Source: Taiwanofungus camphoratus
Taxonomy: Eukaryota; Basidiomycota; Agaricomycetes; Polyporales; Taiwanofungaceae
DNA length: 64,000 bases
Direction: 5' to 3'
NCBI GenBank assembly: GCA_003999685.1
Contig: CP021223.1
Location: 1,984,001-2,048,000 of the forward strand
Each line of letters opens with the position of its first letter. Within the stretch, counting starts at the first letter, position 1. Below, one piece after another: positions 34,982-46,400 of the stretch. The translations under genes were made by a program, and so were the position numbers. The notes under the pieces were generated by a model. That model saw only the letters and a program-made list of their open reading frames with translations, made no database searches and was not told the origin of the DNA.

Positions 34982-35523
34982 ACTCCAACAGGGCAGCACA
35001 AACCTAACCTGAAAGATCTTGAGACTGGTCGAAAGTAGAGTAGGGAGAATGTAGAGAGTGTGGAAGACAATGATGTGAAAACAAAGGACCCAGCGAGTCA
35101 CTCTGACGCCGACAGCAATCGGAGATTGTGGTCGTTGGAAGACAAGAAAATGGATAGCAGGCGGACTAGCGTTGTTGGCGAACGCCAGGCAGGGAAGGTT
35201 GAATAGAAGCCTTGTTAACCACGGGGAGCGTCGTCGTTGTCGAAGTCAAGGAAACGGAGTGCATGCGAGCTGCAAGCGGCCTACCGTGACCACTTTCACG
35301 CGACTGCGGCATTCACCGTTCCCCCGTACTACCCCTCAATCTCCTCATTGCAAGGCACAAGCATCAGCGCCTATCGCACACATATGCTGTTCATCTGTCT
35401 AAAACACCGCGCTCATCCAGAATTGGGCCATGTCATCTCTCACTGGTATTCTTATCTACAGCTCTCGCAATAGATAGTACACTAGACCACTCCCTCCCAC
35501 CCACTCCGCATCCGAACTACACT
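34982..35523. other. Intergenic, upstream of the disordered-protein gene and downstream of NDUFS7
   Basis: About 540 bp with no supportable gene; it should contain the promoter for the minus-strand gene starting at 34981. Confidence 0.5.
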
Positions 35524-36608
35524 CTACTTCCGGTACCTAATAATATCCAATTTAGTTTGATTCTTCCGAAAAGAAGCATTTCATCATACTCACCATAACA
35601 CACCTTTCCTGCTCCGTCTCATCTTGCGTTGCAACTGCAACATGGCGTACAACAAGGCTTCTGAAGTCGGTGGACAACCAGGGACGTAGAGATCGACAGG
35701 AATGATACCTACAGCATTGTGATCAGCGTCTGCTTCAGGGGATTTGACAAATGCTGAATACTCACGATCGCAACCACGAACGACAGAATACGAATAGTGA
35801 TAGTAACCACCTCCGTTAGCACACGAACCCATGGAGATGACCCATCCTGAGACAGAAGTTAATACAGCCGAATGTCGATGCGGGCAATGGGCTTACGAGG
35901 CTCAGGCATCTGGTCATATACCTTGCGCAGGGCTGGAGCCATCTTGTTCGTGAGTGTACCAGCAACGATCATAATATCGCATTGTCGGGGACTTGCTCGG
36001 AAAATAACTCCCAGTCGATCCTGGTCATAACGTGCTGCGGCCATGTGCATCATCTCTATGGCACAGCAAGCAAGACCTGGACGAGGGATCAATGTCACAA
36101 CTGTCTGCATTACCCAAGTAAAACTAAACTTACCAAAAGTCACTGGCCACATCGACCCCTGCCGGGCCCAGTTCGCTATTTTATCCAACGTCGATAACAC
36201 ATATTCTGACACACATAATTTAGTTGGAAGTCTGAGAGCCTGAAGTCAACAAAAAGGGGTACCCGTCTTGTTCTGGGGCGTCTCTAGGCTCAGCTGAGTG
36301 GACCCGCGTTTCGCAATCTGCGTGATAGGTTCGACCGCAGACGTCGTAGAGGTGGGAATATCAGTGGGTGAGGAAACGGAGGCTGTTGTATGTAGTTTGC
36401 GGGAAGCTGTAGCAGGAATTTTGCATAGAAGTCAATGTGCTACACAATCGAGGTCGAATATTTGTCACGAACCGTAGACACCGACTGGCGGGCGAAAAGC
36501 TGCTCGCCGTCCCGCGCTAGCAACTGGATGAAGTAAGTCGGTACGGCATGAATAAGAAACTAATGGTTACTAAAACACACCTGCTGTCCTGAAGATAGCG
36601 AGCGACAT
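35524..36608 (-). CDS. NDUFS7: NADH:ubiquinone oxidoreductase 20-kDa (PSST/NDUFS7) subunit, mitochondrial
   Basis: This is the complex I subunit holding iron-sulfur cluster N2 next to the quinone site. The cluster ligands are visible: the Cys pair in [14 protein letters not shown], Cys in [16 protein letters not shown], and Cys in [14 protein letters not shown]. The N-terminus ([20 protein letters not shown] with [12 protein letters not shown]) looks like a mitochondrial presequence. At least seven exons are needed. The first is 36581-36608. The last is only 13 nt (35524-35536): after KGVLW the frame would stop within the intron, but splicing TG|GTGAGT...TTATTAG|GTACC restores TRP-Tyr-Arg-Lys-stop, the family's usual WYRK end. 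The gene lies in the same direction as the disordered-protein gene. No missing residue is seen. Confidence 0.95.
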
Positions 36609-37330
36609 GGTGGTGGAGAGAAGGTAGAGCCCACCGTATGTGACGATGAGTGGATGCTCTCAGATGCGCTCGTTCTGATTGGCTGCCGGCTGGGACCGGG
36701 TGGCACCGGCCTGTGGCGCAGGCCTGCATCTTCCATTTATCTCGTCGAGCTCCTCCGCAGGACATGAACCGACAATTTCATCTTACGGTATTTCTCCCAT
36801 TACTAGTATTCAAGGGCTCAGTCAGAATTCAAGGTTCGTGTTTACTCTATCGTTCGCGCAGATGCCTCTGGAGCTCTCTGGAACAACCCCGCTCACACGA
36901 TGGTCATTCGCAACCTAATCTGCTGATCCTCGGTTCGTTCTGTGCCCTGGTTTCACTTCCCCTCACCACGATGAGTGGGTCTCGGGTAACTCAGAGATTC
37001 TTCCGTGTTCAAATCGTCCTCCCAACCGCTATCACTTGAGGTTACATAGATTCATGAGTTCTGGATTCCGGACTCCAGCATCCATATTCATATCACTCAG
37101 TCCCTCATCCCGATGACGTCCGTTATCAATATCTCGTTTGCCGTGTATTCTGCTCAGCTGCACCGAGAAACCAATAGATGTATACCGAATTCAGTACGAG
37201 TAGAAGAGTAAGGGTCAGACTGATACAGCAGACTTCTGGATGTCACTCAGGGAATTCCCGGATGCCTGACTCGCAACAGAGATACTCGTCGGTCTTTGGA
37301 AATTCCTCCACTTAGGTCTTGCAATCACTC
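36609..37330. other. Intergenic, NDUFS7 promoter side
   Basis: No gene is recognised between the NDUFS7 start and the unresolved coding-like region that follows. Confidence 0.5.
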
Positions 37331-39450
37331 CGTAGCATTGCCCATCTATCACATTGCATACAGTTCGGATAGCAGTAGAAGTCTGCGCTCAAGATGCTAA
37401 GTGGACTGAGGAAGGTAGACCCCGTCGTCAGAGATACTTGCGATGGTTGCTTGCTAACATTGTCGTTCATTTGCAAATGCACTGTCTATGGCGGCAACGG
37501 CGCATTTTCACCTACTCGGATACATGGATAGGCATAGCACAAACATATAAATGGACCGACTCCGAGTTGAAATACCTACAGAGGAATTACATTATCGTTT
37601 TAGATGTTGATATCGAATGCGGGATCGTATACAGGCGGCTATACCACGCGGATAAGGCATCTTGCTTTCGATGCCAGAAATAGGCGTCCATTGGACATAG
37701 ATCGCCTACATGTTACGAACTCACTGGTCTCTTCCCGATCGCCAACAGGCCGTCCTCCAGCTGTATCAGTCGCGAGCAATAGCGAGTCTATGTCTGCTTT
37801 AGGATCTACACATACCAGTGGGTGTTCATGTAATGAATTGCAGAGAGTATAGGACTTGCACGGAGGTAAGTATGACCGGGAAGCCCCGCTGTAGCGAACA
37901 CGGCGGTGGATGACCTGAGTGCTGCCGTCCTGAACAGTCGAGAGCACTGGCCTGGTTATGTATAGTCTGTTGTCGCAGCTGTAACATAAGGAAGAGGACG
38001 GTTGTGGCTGCAAGGAGTGCAAAAACACTTCCAATCTGACAAAGCCAGTGGCTATCCGAGGCTCAGCAAGGGGTGCAAGACAAGAAGGCCATACTGCTAC
38101 TCCAGCGATGGCATCAGTATCGAGAGGAGTGTGATGAAAGACCTGAATTTGGTGATCCGTTAAGGACAGAAGCCGTTACTAGGGGATGCTTGTATCGCGA
38201 CTGATGATAATTTCGAAGACGGCGCCCTGCGTTTCGGCACAATTGAGTCATTCTATTGCGACAGGCAGCTGCGCGACACCCGATTTACCCAAGAGGCGCA
38301 CCGTGCAACACAACGTGGGTGAAATCCGAAAGCTTGTCCTCTACCGCGTTCGTTATGTCCACTTTACATGTCGTCGATCTGCTCATTCCGGTCGCCAGGT
38401 ATTTTAACTGAGTAAGTTGCGATTGGTGTGTAGAGGTATAGTACGTGGAAGCTTTGGTAGATCCGAACGCTGGCGCGGGTGACTCGGAGTAATTTCGTAC
38501 GAATCAACATTACTGTACCTCGCAAGCGCGCTCGTCAGGTTCAGATAGAAGGTTATCCGTGCCGCAACCGTGCGACCTTGGTAGCAGTGCAGGGACGCGG
38601 ATAAGTCCACACGTCCATATGAAGTTTCAATTTCCCAACCAGCATTATCAATGGGGAAGAAGGGGTTCGCATGAGTGTTGTTGCTCTGACCAAGTGTCCC
38701 TGAAGCTTGACGTTCATGAGCGATAGAACTGTAGATCATGAGCGAGTTTGACAGTATGATTAAAATCCCAACTTACCCTGGTTCTCCCTTGCCAACCGTC
38801 ATAATGGCGCCTCTAATAGGTGCTTGACCTCGTGTAAACAATGTCCAGCGAAACGTAGTCCGATCTGGAAGCAGAGCAGAAGATGAACCCCTGTTTATTG
38901 GGCCCTGCACCTTCCAATATGGATCTGAACAGAGCACGTCTCGGTATCAGCTTGACCGTAAATTAGAATAGTATTATTGTCCACCAGATTTCACCGGAAG
39001 CAGTTCTGTACTGCTGCATAAACTCGTCTTGTCTGAATAAAATCTCACTTCGACAACAGGTCATGAGACAAGGGCTCACCCCCCAGAACCGCAGTATTTG
39101 CGCGGGGCCCATTGCGATTGTGAGGCACCCGAGAATACGAGGTTCCACCCGTTCTCTTTCGACCATTACGGTAAGCGGGATATTTCAAGAGAGGCGAGTC
39201 ATCCGAGAAGGACGCATTGTACAAACCCGGTAAATTGTACGTCGGACGTGGTCTGCGATGAATTCATAAAAATAGCGACAGCGATTAGGTACTTGCCCAT
39301 CAGTGAGACCGAACGTGTTCGGATGTGCCTCAAGTATCACTCAAAAGGACACCTGTCTAGTGCAAACAGAAAAGCTGTAGCTGAAGCGAGCCATACGGCC
39401 ATTGCTGACAAACATTCAGTGATTGGGTTCGGGGGTAGCCAATTCTATCA
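37330..39450 (-). other. Unresolved coding-like region, possible multi-exon membrane or secreted protein gene
   Basis: Minus-strand stretches read like exons but I cannot join them with certainty. At about 39400 there is MAVWLASATAFLFALDR, a signal-peptide-like start. About 39100-39260 gives PTYNLPGLYNASFSDDSPLL. About 38780-38900 gives DPYWKVQGPINRGSSSALLP and IRGAIMTVGKGEPG. About 38550-38700 gives GWEIETSYGRVDLSASLHCY. Around 38010-38120 a very hydrophobic run (FITLLSILMPSLD, then IGSVFALLAATTVLFLMLQL) could be one or two membrane spans if a GT-AG intron at about 38060-38108 is used. Frames change between these pieces, so either many small introns or decay is involved. I do not recognise the family. 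Confidence 0.3.
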
Positions 39451-40492
39451 TCAATAACATCAGCTTGCGGACAGCGCACTGATGAGAACTCGACGGTGTT
39501 CACACGGTAGAATGCGATCGATAGGCTCAAAGCGTGACTTTGTACGGAAAGTTGACCATATTGCTGGCGTCAGAGACTAAAGAGGCTCATCAAAGCTAAC
39601 AGTTGAAAATGAGCAGAGCATCACCTGTCCGACATCTTCGCTTCGAGAAAGTACGCGTATGGCAGAAATACTGTGCTCAGAATGGTAGAAGGAAATCAAA
39701 AGGGCTTTGGTGGAAATTCGGGTATCCTATGACTGATGGTAGTTCGCCCTGGAAAGACGATCCCGAAATCGTGTTGACTTCACGCATCAGGTCCACATGA
39801 CTTTAGGTATGGAAAAGGTATTTATAAATGATCTTGTGTCCCAAGTATCAGTCAAGAGAATACAATGCATTCAATTGGCTCACCAGCTATGATTGACTGA
39901 TCATCTGCGGAACGAACAGGTGGTACACTGCCTCCCGAAACTCGCTGTCCATCTCTGGAACCGTCCGACATTTGAAGCGAATGAAGATGCAACAGCCTCA
40001 TCGTTTGAAAGACGCTCGACTATGCTTTCTAATGGACGTCAATAATCTGCAAGAGCAGCGCTGAACGTACAAAATGCTGGCGCATTGCCTGGAAGGAGGT
40101 TTGACGAAGTTCAAATGCTAACCTCGGTAGACCGAGATGAAGCGGCCCTGTCAGCAATCATCAATCTGTCACGATATGATAGGATTTCTTTCCTGTACAC
40201 AAACAGCCAATGGGATCCCAGTCAGGGAACCTGTGATACGACGGTGGGCTGTCCCATTTAATCTGCTCATCTGCGAAAGTGTAAAACGGCGTACCTGACT
40301 TTTCCCACCTGATTCTGGTGCCAAGTGATTGTGAAGAGGAGGAGTTCCGTGCTTATTGGGCAAGCTCAACTGTGTCACTGAAGGCTGTAAACCAGTCTGC
40401 ATCCACGATTACTTAACAGCATGCAGACACACTTGGCTTCGCCGACATTGTTCGTTAAAGTTTTGGATTACAACTCGCAGGGCATAGCGGAA

Positions 40493-40618
40493 CATGAGGA
40501 AAAATGCAGGTAACTATGTAGCTGGATTTGCTACATCCCCAATCTATAGCACTATATGATGCTACAGATTTGGTCGTAGTTGCCGTAGCATCAGGAGCTA
40601 CCCTGATTTTTCCTGATG
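40493..40618. mobile_element. Palindromic foldback MITE, copy 2 (126 bp)
   Basis: Same length and orientation as 4035-4160, with about a dozen base differences by eye (for example GGATTTGCTAC versus GGATGTGCTAC, ACTATATGATGC versus ACTATATAGTGC). The ends again form imperfect inverted repeats: GAGGAAAAATGCAGGTAAC at the left, and CAGGAAAAATCAGGGTAGC as reverse complement of the right. No open frame of its own. A target duplication is not obvious. Confidence 0.85.
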
Positions 40619-41281
40619 AACGGAGCTTTGGCTAGCTTTGGGCGAACCATGCTCATCGAGACAAAGAGAGCCAGGAAGTACACATAGTATGCAAAGGGCA
40701 GAAAATGGACCCACTTGTGGTCCAAATGATCATTTCGTACTACGTTCAACGGATGAATATTATCAGGGCCTGATGCAGATGGCCTGAACAAATGAGCACC
40801 AGCAGTCACTCCTTCGCGCGCACAGGTATCGTTGATAGCACCAGGCTCTAGCGGTGCAGCGCGCATGCAAAGCGAAAGCCGCTGGATGGTGAGAGGACTG
40901 GCCAGTACACCGACCCGCCAGTTGCGTAAGACGTTTCCCGATCCAGACACTGGCATGACCGTGCCCTCCAGTATATACTACTTATAACACTTTATCTGGC
41001 TGCAAGACCACGGTTCCCTGAACTCTTACAATACTGAAAAGCGATCCACCCACTACATAGTACCGGCGTGTGGCACGACAAGCACCGACTTCGTGCTCTA
41101 GGAAAAAAAATATCCCGTACAACAGCTATGGTACATCCGTCGTCTATGAGTACGTGTGACAAAGCTACATCTAAAATACACTTCGAGGGGCTGCGCTCTA
41201 CGTTCCGGGTCCGCACATGACAGAAAGGATACACATGCAAGAACTATGCGAGGATACAAATGCAAGAATGAAGGGTGCGTG

Positions 41282-41321
41282 GGGAGGCGGGAGGCGGGAG
41301 ACGGGAGACGGGAGACGGGAG
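41282..41321. repeat. GGGAGRC tandem repeat
   Basis: Five to six copies of a 7-bp unit (GGGAGGC then GGGAGAC) follow each other downstream of the PAS-kinase-like gene's stop codon. It is a small GC-rich minisatellite. Confidence 0.8.
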
Positions 41322-41554
41322 GGGGCCGGGCCTGGATGCAAACATGATGTCCACGCCGCCACGGCGACAAAATGCGACGAACGAAAGAAAGATATTGCAA
41401 CGTGAAAAATGAACGCAGAGAAAGAAACGGATGCAGAAGGAGCTACGAGCTCAAAATCGGATGAATGGAGAACTCTGGGATGCACGTCTCCCCCGGGCAA
41501 ACGAAAAAGAAACAAAGGGGCAAGGCGGCCTGGGAGACACAAACGACACACCGC

Positions 41555-43632
41555 CTACTCCCGCGCGCCCCTCTCCAGCGCGCCCTGCAGCCAGCGGTGC
41601 TCCCTCACCTCCACAATGTCCGCGCGGCGCTCCGGGTCGCGCTCCAAACAGCGCCCCATGAGCGCGACCGCCGCGCGGCTCAGGCGCCCGCCGCCCCTGC
41701 CCGGCTCGCGCAGGACGATGCGCCCGTCGAGCGCGTCCTGCTCCGTCGGGAACGGCGAGTGCCCCGTGAGGAGGTACGCGAGCAGCACGCCGAGCGTCCA
41801 GACCTCCGCGGGCGGCGCGCGGTACGGCTGCTTGCGCAGGATCTCGGACGACGCGTACGCGGTCGTGCCGAAGAAGAGCGTGTAGTACGGGCGCGGCGCG
41901 GCGGGGTCCGCGACGACGGCGCTGCCAAAGTCGATCAGTTTGACCTGTGCGGGGGACCGGGGCGTCAGATCGTCGTTCGAGGTTGGCACAGCAGGAGTGT
42001 GCGAGCTGCGCCGCGTTTGCGAGCACGGGCAGAGCCTTACCTTGAGATCGCTGTCCACGAGGAGGTTCTCGTCCTTGATGTCGCAATGTGTGATTCCCTG
42101 GCTGTCCAGGTAGTATACCGCCTCCACGACCTGCGCGAAGACATATCTCGCCTGGTTTTCCGACAGACGCTTGTGCTTGCTCTGCTCGATGCACTCGAAC
42201 AGGTCGTGCGACGCGCGCCGCGAGAAGTTCGGGCGCATCTGCATCTGCAGCCGCGCGACGCACGGCGGCTGCGCCGGGGGCAGCTCCTTCGCATCCATGT
42301 CAGGTAGCGCGCCGGGTGGGTTGTGTGGCGAGATGACGAGGCTGCCGGCAGGATCGCATCCGGCAGGGGCTTGCTGCTGGGAACTGGACAAGGAGGCATC
42401 GACGTTCTCGATGCACACTTGAGGGGGCGTGTTGAGCGTGGATTCTGCTGTTGACTCAAACGATGGAGAGGGGGTCAAAGAGGGAGTAGACGAGGGTGAT
42501 GGGACGACAAGCTTTCCCGGGGCAGTGACTTGCTTCTCCTTCTTTTTCTTCTTCGAGACCCAAGGTGTGCCATGCAGTTCCTGGACCTGTTCAGGAGGAT
42601 CAGCAGAGCGCACACAGACACGCCGGGACCGGTCAAACACACCATGTAAAAGTACACCTCGTCCTCGAAGAGGTCGAGGCACTTGACGACGTTCTCGTGG
42701 TCGACAAGGGTGATGAGCATCACCTCGGTGGGGATGCGCCCGAACGCCTCGTCCTCCCACCACGCATGGTCGGGGACCTTGTCCTTGATGATGAACTTCA
42801 CCGCGACCTCGTAGCCCTCGCCGCGATGCCGCGCGGTCATGACGAAGCCGTAGCCGCCCGCGCCGAGCTCGTCTCCGAGGGCGTACGTGCGCACGAAGAA
42901 GGGGTTCAGCGTGTGGTCTGCGGGGAAGCGCGGGGAGTACATGCGGCCCTTCATGATGAGGTCGTTCTCGGACTCTGCTGCGCGCGAGAGCTTCGGCAGA
43001 CAGGAGGAGAGGAGGAGCGACGGGGAGTCGTCTACTGCCGCCGGGTTGAGGCATTCGACGGGCAAGGCAGGGAGGGGGGGCAGTTCGCCGGACAGAGGCG
43101 ACGATGTGCTCGGGCCGGGGGAGGACGTAAGGAGGTTGGGGTAATTATCGAAGGATTGCTTTATAGGCGTGAAAGGTGACGCGTTGGGATCGAGAACATG
43201 GTTGTTGTAGCCTGGGACAAAATGAGCGATGTCCAGTGACACGTTCGCCAGGTCCAGCGCATGTGGCGGAGAAGAGAAGGCTGAAAAGAACGTATCCTGA
43301 TGCATGCTCTGGATGGGCTCTGACAGGGAGGGGGCCAAAAGGGACGAGAGAGACGCGAGTGGCGAAAGCGGGCGCGAATCGCGGTCGGGTTTCACGTTGC
43401 CGAGCAGGGTGTGCTTGTGCGGCTGGGGAGCATACAGCGGGAGGAGCTCGTGCGAGAACTGGTGGTGGTGGTGGAAGACACTGAACGGGTGGTGCTTGTG
43501 GTCGTCATGCTGTGTGAGAGGCGTCTGGAGCGTGTCGCCGTCGTCCGAGGACACGTCGCCGGCGTCGATGGGCGGTGAGAGGAAGCCGAAGGAGGGCGAG
43601 TCGACGGGAGGGGGGAGGTTGGCGGGGGGCAT
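41555..43632 (-). CDS. PAS-kinase-like serine/threonine kinase with HCD catalytic loop and internal insertion
   Basis: Start ATG at 43632 (MPPANLPPPVDSPSFGF); introns after FYMV (about 42590-42650) and after DSDLK (about 41945-42040); stop at 41555. An N-terminal disordered region of about 260 residues precedes the kinase. Motifs are: glycine loop LGAGGYGFVMTA, VAVKFI, THCDIKDENLLVD (Cys where HRD has Arg), KLIDFGSA, FFGTTAYASSEIL (SSE at the APE position), and PPAEVWTLGVLLAYLLTGHS. The IKDEN / KLIDFGSA / PYR pattern is close to the catalytic domain of PAS kinases (Psk1/PASK), which sense nutrients, but no PAS domain is visible. About 130 residues, Ser/Pro/Thr-rich, are inserted between the two lobes (after QELHGTPW, before MRPNFSRRASHDLFECI). 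The group assignment is moderate; kinase identity is firm. Confidence 0.85.
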
Positions 43633-44480
43633 GGCGGCAGCTACAGGTCGTAGCGCACGGGAGGGGGGATGAGGAGGAGGGGGTCGCGCGAAGGTCGGGG
43701 GACACGTTATGGAACGGTGCTGGGGACGGTTGCAATGGAGGCGGCGGTATTTATGGAGCGCACGAGTCGAACCAAACGGAGACCACGGCAGAAGGCGCTG
43801 CGACGCCCACGGTCGCCGATCGCAGCTGGGGACTTGGCCGAAGACGCCTCGATCGACGACGGCACCACTCGCCATGCAGCGTCGTCGCCTGTGCATTCAG
43901 CATCACCGGTGAGCGGTATGCGTGCACCACTCACCCACCATCACCGAGTTGCATGCGCCCGCGTTACCCTGTGAAAGCCACCGACGGCAACGACATCTGG
44001 TCTGGGTTGTCACACCGACAGTTGGTAACATCCAGGTGGGAAAACACGACGCTGGATAGCTGCATGATTGGATGCTCGATTGGACGTAGATCCTTGGTAT
44101 GCAGACATGCTCACGTGGCCACCCGCCGAGCATTCCGGGGCGGTATCATCCCCGTCGACCATAAGTACTGCCCGGTGTCTCCGTGCTCTGTGACTGAGTC
44201 GCATCAGTCTCCGGTACAGACTACAGAGTGCACAGTCAAGCACCTGCCTCCCATATATGGAAGTCCGCCTTCTGTATCAGGACAACTCCGCCTCGACAAA
44301 CTGCTCAACTTTAGATCTAGATCCACCGGCAAATTTGCACCGCGACGGATGCCATTCGTCCTATGGCCCCGGCATGGCATGAACACCCTCCAATTGCCCG
44401 AGATGTATCATTATCAAGGCCCCGTCAGAATGGCAACCGGGACGACTCATCCGGAACCCTTAGAATCGAAAGCTAACACC
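43633..44480. other. Intergenic, upstream of the PAS-kinase-like gene
   Basis: About 850 bp with no recognised gene. It should carry the kinase promoter. Confidence 0.5.
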
Positions 44481-45893
44481 TAGTACATACAATTCTCTAC
44501 CGATACACAGGAAACCCGAGACAACACGAGTTTCGGACCAAGAAACGAAGTTTAAGGACACAATGCTTTCATGTGTGCTCTCACCATAGCCAGAAAGACG
44601 AGCACACGACAAGAACCTAGGCGGCCTGCCCTCGGAGTACGCTCTCAAGCACTCGATCAAGGGCGTGTACTCAGTATGCCCCGCAATGTCAGCAAGGCCG
44701 GGCTAGGAGGTGAGATATACGCAAGAAGAGGCGTGCATACGCCATGATGAGCTGACGGAGGCGATACAGAGTGAATCACGCACCATCATGTCGGCCATCT
44801 CGATGTCGGTGCGCAGATCGACGCAGCAAAGTAGCACAATGTGCCAGGCGGCCCCGAAGGCCCTCAGGTCGTCGCTTAGCCTCTCGCAATATTTCTCCAG
44901 GTCAGGCCACGCAGCAGACTTCCGACCAGCTCGTGCGATTCCGGGCTCAGTACGGTGTCTACGCGGACAGGTGAGCGTACGGCACGCGCAAAAAACACAA
45001 ACGCGCGACGTACAGTGGCGCATGTTGGGGGGCGAAGCGTCGCGGGCGACCCCAATCTCGACGCGGACCCCGTCTAGGAGCAAGTTCGATGCCGTGAAAC
45101 GGACAAAGGGCATCAAGACCTACGGAAATAGAATTGGACCGGCCCCACGGGCTTGAGCACCTCCCGGAGAAGGCAGACCAGCGACAACAGCGGCGTCCCC
45201 ATCCCATGCAGCACGACGCGATGAGCACGCGGCACGAACGAATGCATACGCGGCACACCTTCCAGAATGCGTCCCAGATCCCGCGCACCCGGTCTTTCAC
45301 CTTGCCCCAGAATCCGCCCGCGTTCGACACCTTGGACTTGAACGCGTCGACCCTCTCCGCGAGCGTGCGGAACTCCGCGTCGATGTCCCCAGCTCGCTCT
45401 TGGTACTCCTCGACAGCCTTGCGATGCGCGATCAGCCACTCCAAAAGCGTCACACCAGCCGTGGATGCACGACCCACCCTTATGTATTTTTCTATTCCAG
45501 CCCTCCCATCGACTGTCACAGTCTGCTGGCGGAACATCTCAAGCATATACACAGACCCTGGTGTACAAAAGCCATGTCCGGCTCGTCAGCGCGTTCGCAT
45601 CGAGACCGCTCACGTTCCAAATAGCTGGCGCAGCTCCGGGCGTTGTCGCACGAGTCGCGGTAGACCCGCTCATGGTCCTAAGACGCGTTCAGCGAGCAGT
45701 ACGCAGCGAGAACCACGTGGAGCACAACCTCGCGTATGTCCTTCCACTCGGCGCGCAGCGGAGCGCTGTCATCGTCCGGCTCCATCGTCTTCAGGTGCGC
45801 CGCGACGTCCCCGAAGAGCCTCTGCATCTCGCTCTGCCTGCCCGCCAGCGCCGCGAAGCGCGCGCGCAGGGCCTGGTTGTCGTTGGCGGCCAT
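44480..45893 (-). CDS. Hypothetical multi-exon gene, unrecognised
   Basis: The probable start is at 45893, reading MAANDNQALRARFAALAGRQ, then SEMQRLFGDVAAHLKTMEPD and EWKDIREVVLHVVLAAYC. A later exon at about 45250-45550 reads YMLEMFRQQTVTVDGRAGIE, TLLEWLIAHRKAVEEYQERA and FWGKVKDRVRGIWDAFWKV. Another gives MGTPLLSLVCLLREVLKPVG and FYFR, which splices plausibly to DGVRVEIGVARDASPPNMRH. Further text at 44750-44930 reads WPDLEKYCERLSDDLRAFGA and HIVLLCCVDLRTDIEMADMM. An ending near 44.5-44.6 kb (EYTPLIECLRAYSEGRPPRF) may belong to it. The predicted protein is largely helical with amphipathic segments. I do not recognise a family; some exon links are uncertain, so the limits are approximate. Confidence 0.45.
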
Positions 45894-46400
45894 GGTGTAG
45901 GGCGGGGGAGCAGTCGTCTGCGCGAAAAACATCGAGTGTGTTGTCGGTGGTCAAGTTGTCCTCGCGCGGGGGGGGCGGGGGGCGGGGGGCGCAACAGTGA
46001 AGCCGAGGCTTCGCGGCATGCGGGAGGCACGGACATGGGCTTCTGGGATACGCCTGGAGGTGTCACCTATCTGACCAGGCGGGCGCCCATGTATCCCAAT
46101 CCGGATAGGCATTTACCAGTGGGACGGGCGCCAACTCTTAATCTCAGGCAGCTCGCGGACAAGCCACTTGCAACAGTCACACCTGCATCTTTTATTGCCA
46201 TCTCTTTTGCGTGTCGTGTGCGCGTGCTGAACTGTCTGTGCACACTGTAATGTCACCTCGCTGAACCGGCACCCACACTTCGTACGACTGCAGGTGAGCC
46301 CATTCGAAATCAAAGGGCGGAAGTCCTCCCCCCCAGCCTCAGGCGCTTTGCTGTTCGGCTCGAGTATAAAAGCTAGTTGCAGATGGCTCGGCATATCAGC

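Larger units (their letters stand above)
39451..41554. other. Gene-poor interval with MITE copy 2 and a GC-rich tandem repeat
   Basis: No supportable gene. A minus-strand open frame at 40591-40956 (starting MPVSGSGNVLRNWRVGV) has no recognised domain and ends inside the MITE at 40493-40618. A GGGAGRC tandem repeat lies at 41282-41321. Confidence 0.5.

Noticed and set aside
41282-41321. Short GGGAGRC tandem array considered as a CRISPR-like or telomeric repeat
   Set aside because: Units are directly adjacent without spacers and do not match the TTAGGG telomere repeat; it is a small minisatellite.
41465-42307. 280-codon plus-strand open frame
   Set aside because: Antisense of the PAS-kinase-like gene, whose minus-strand motifs are unambiguous.
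43575-44483. 302-codon plus-strand open frame upstream of the PAS-kinase-like gene
   Set aside because: Starts within the antisense of that gene's first exon, has Arg/Thr-rich low-quality composition and no recognised domain; more likely promoter sequence read in frame.
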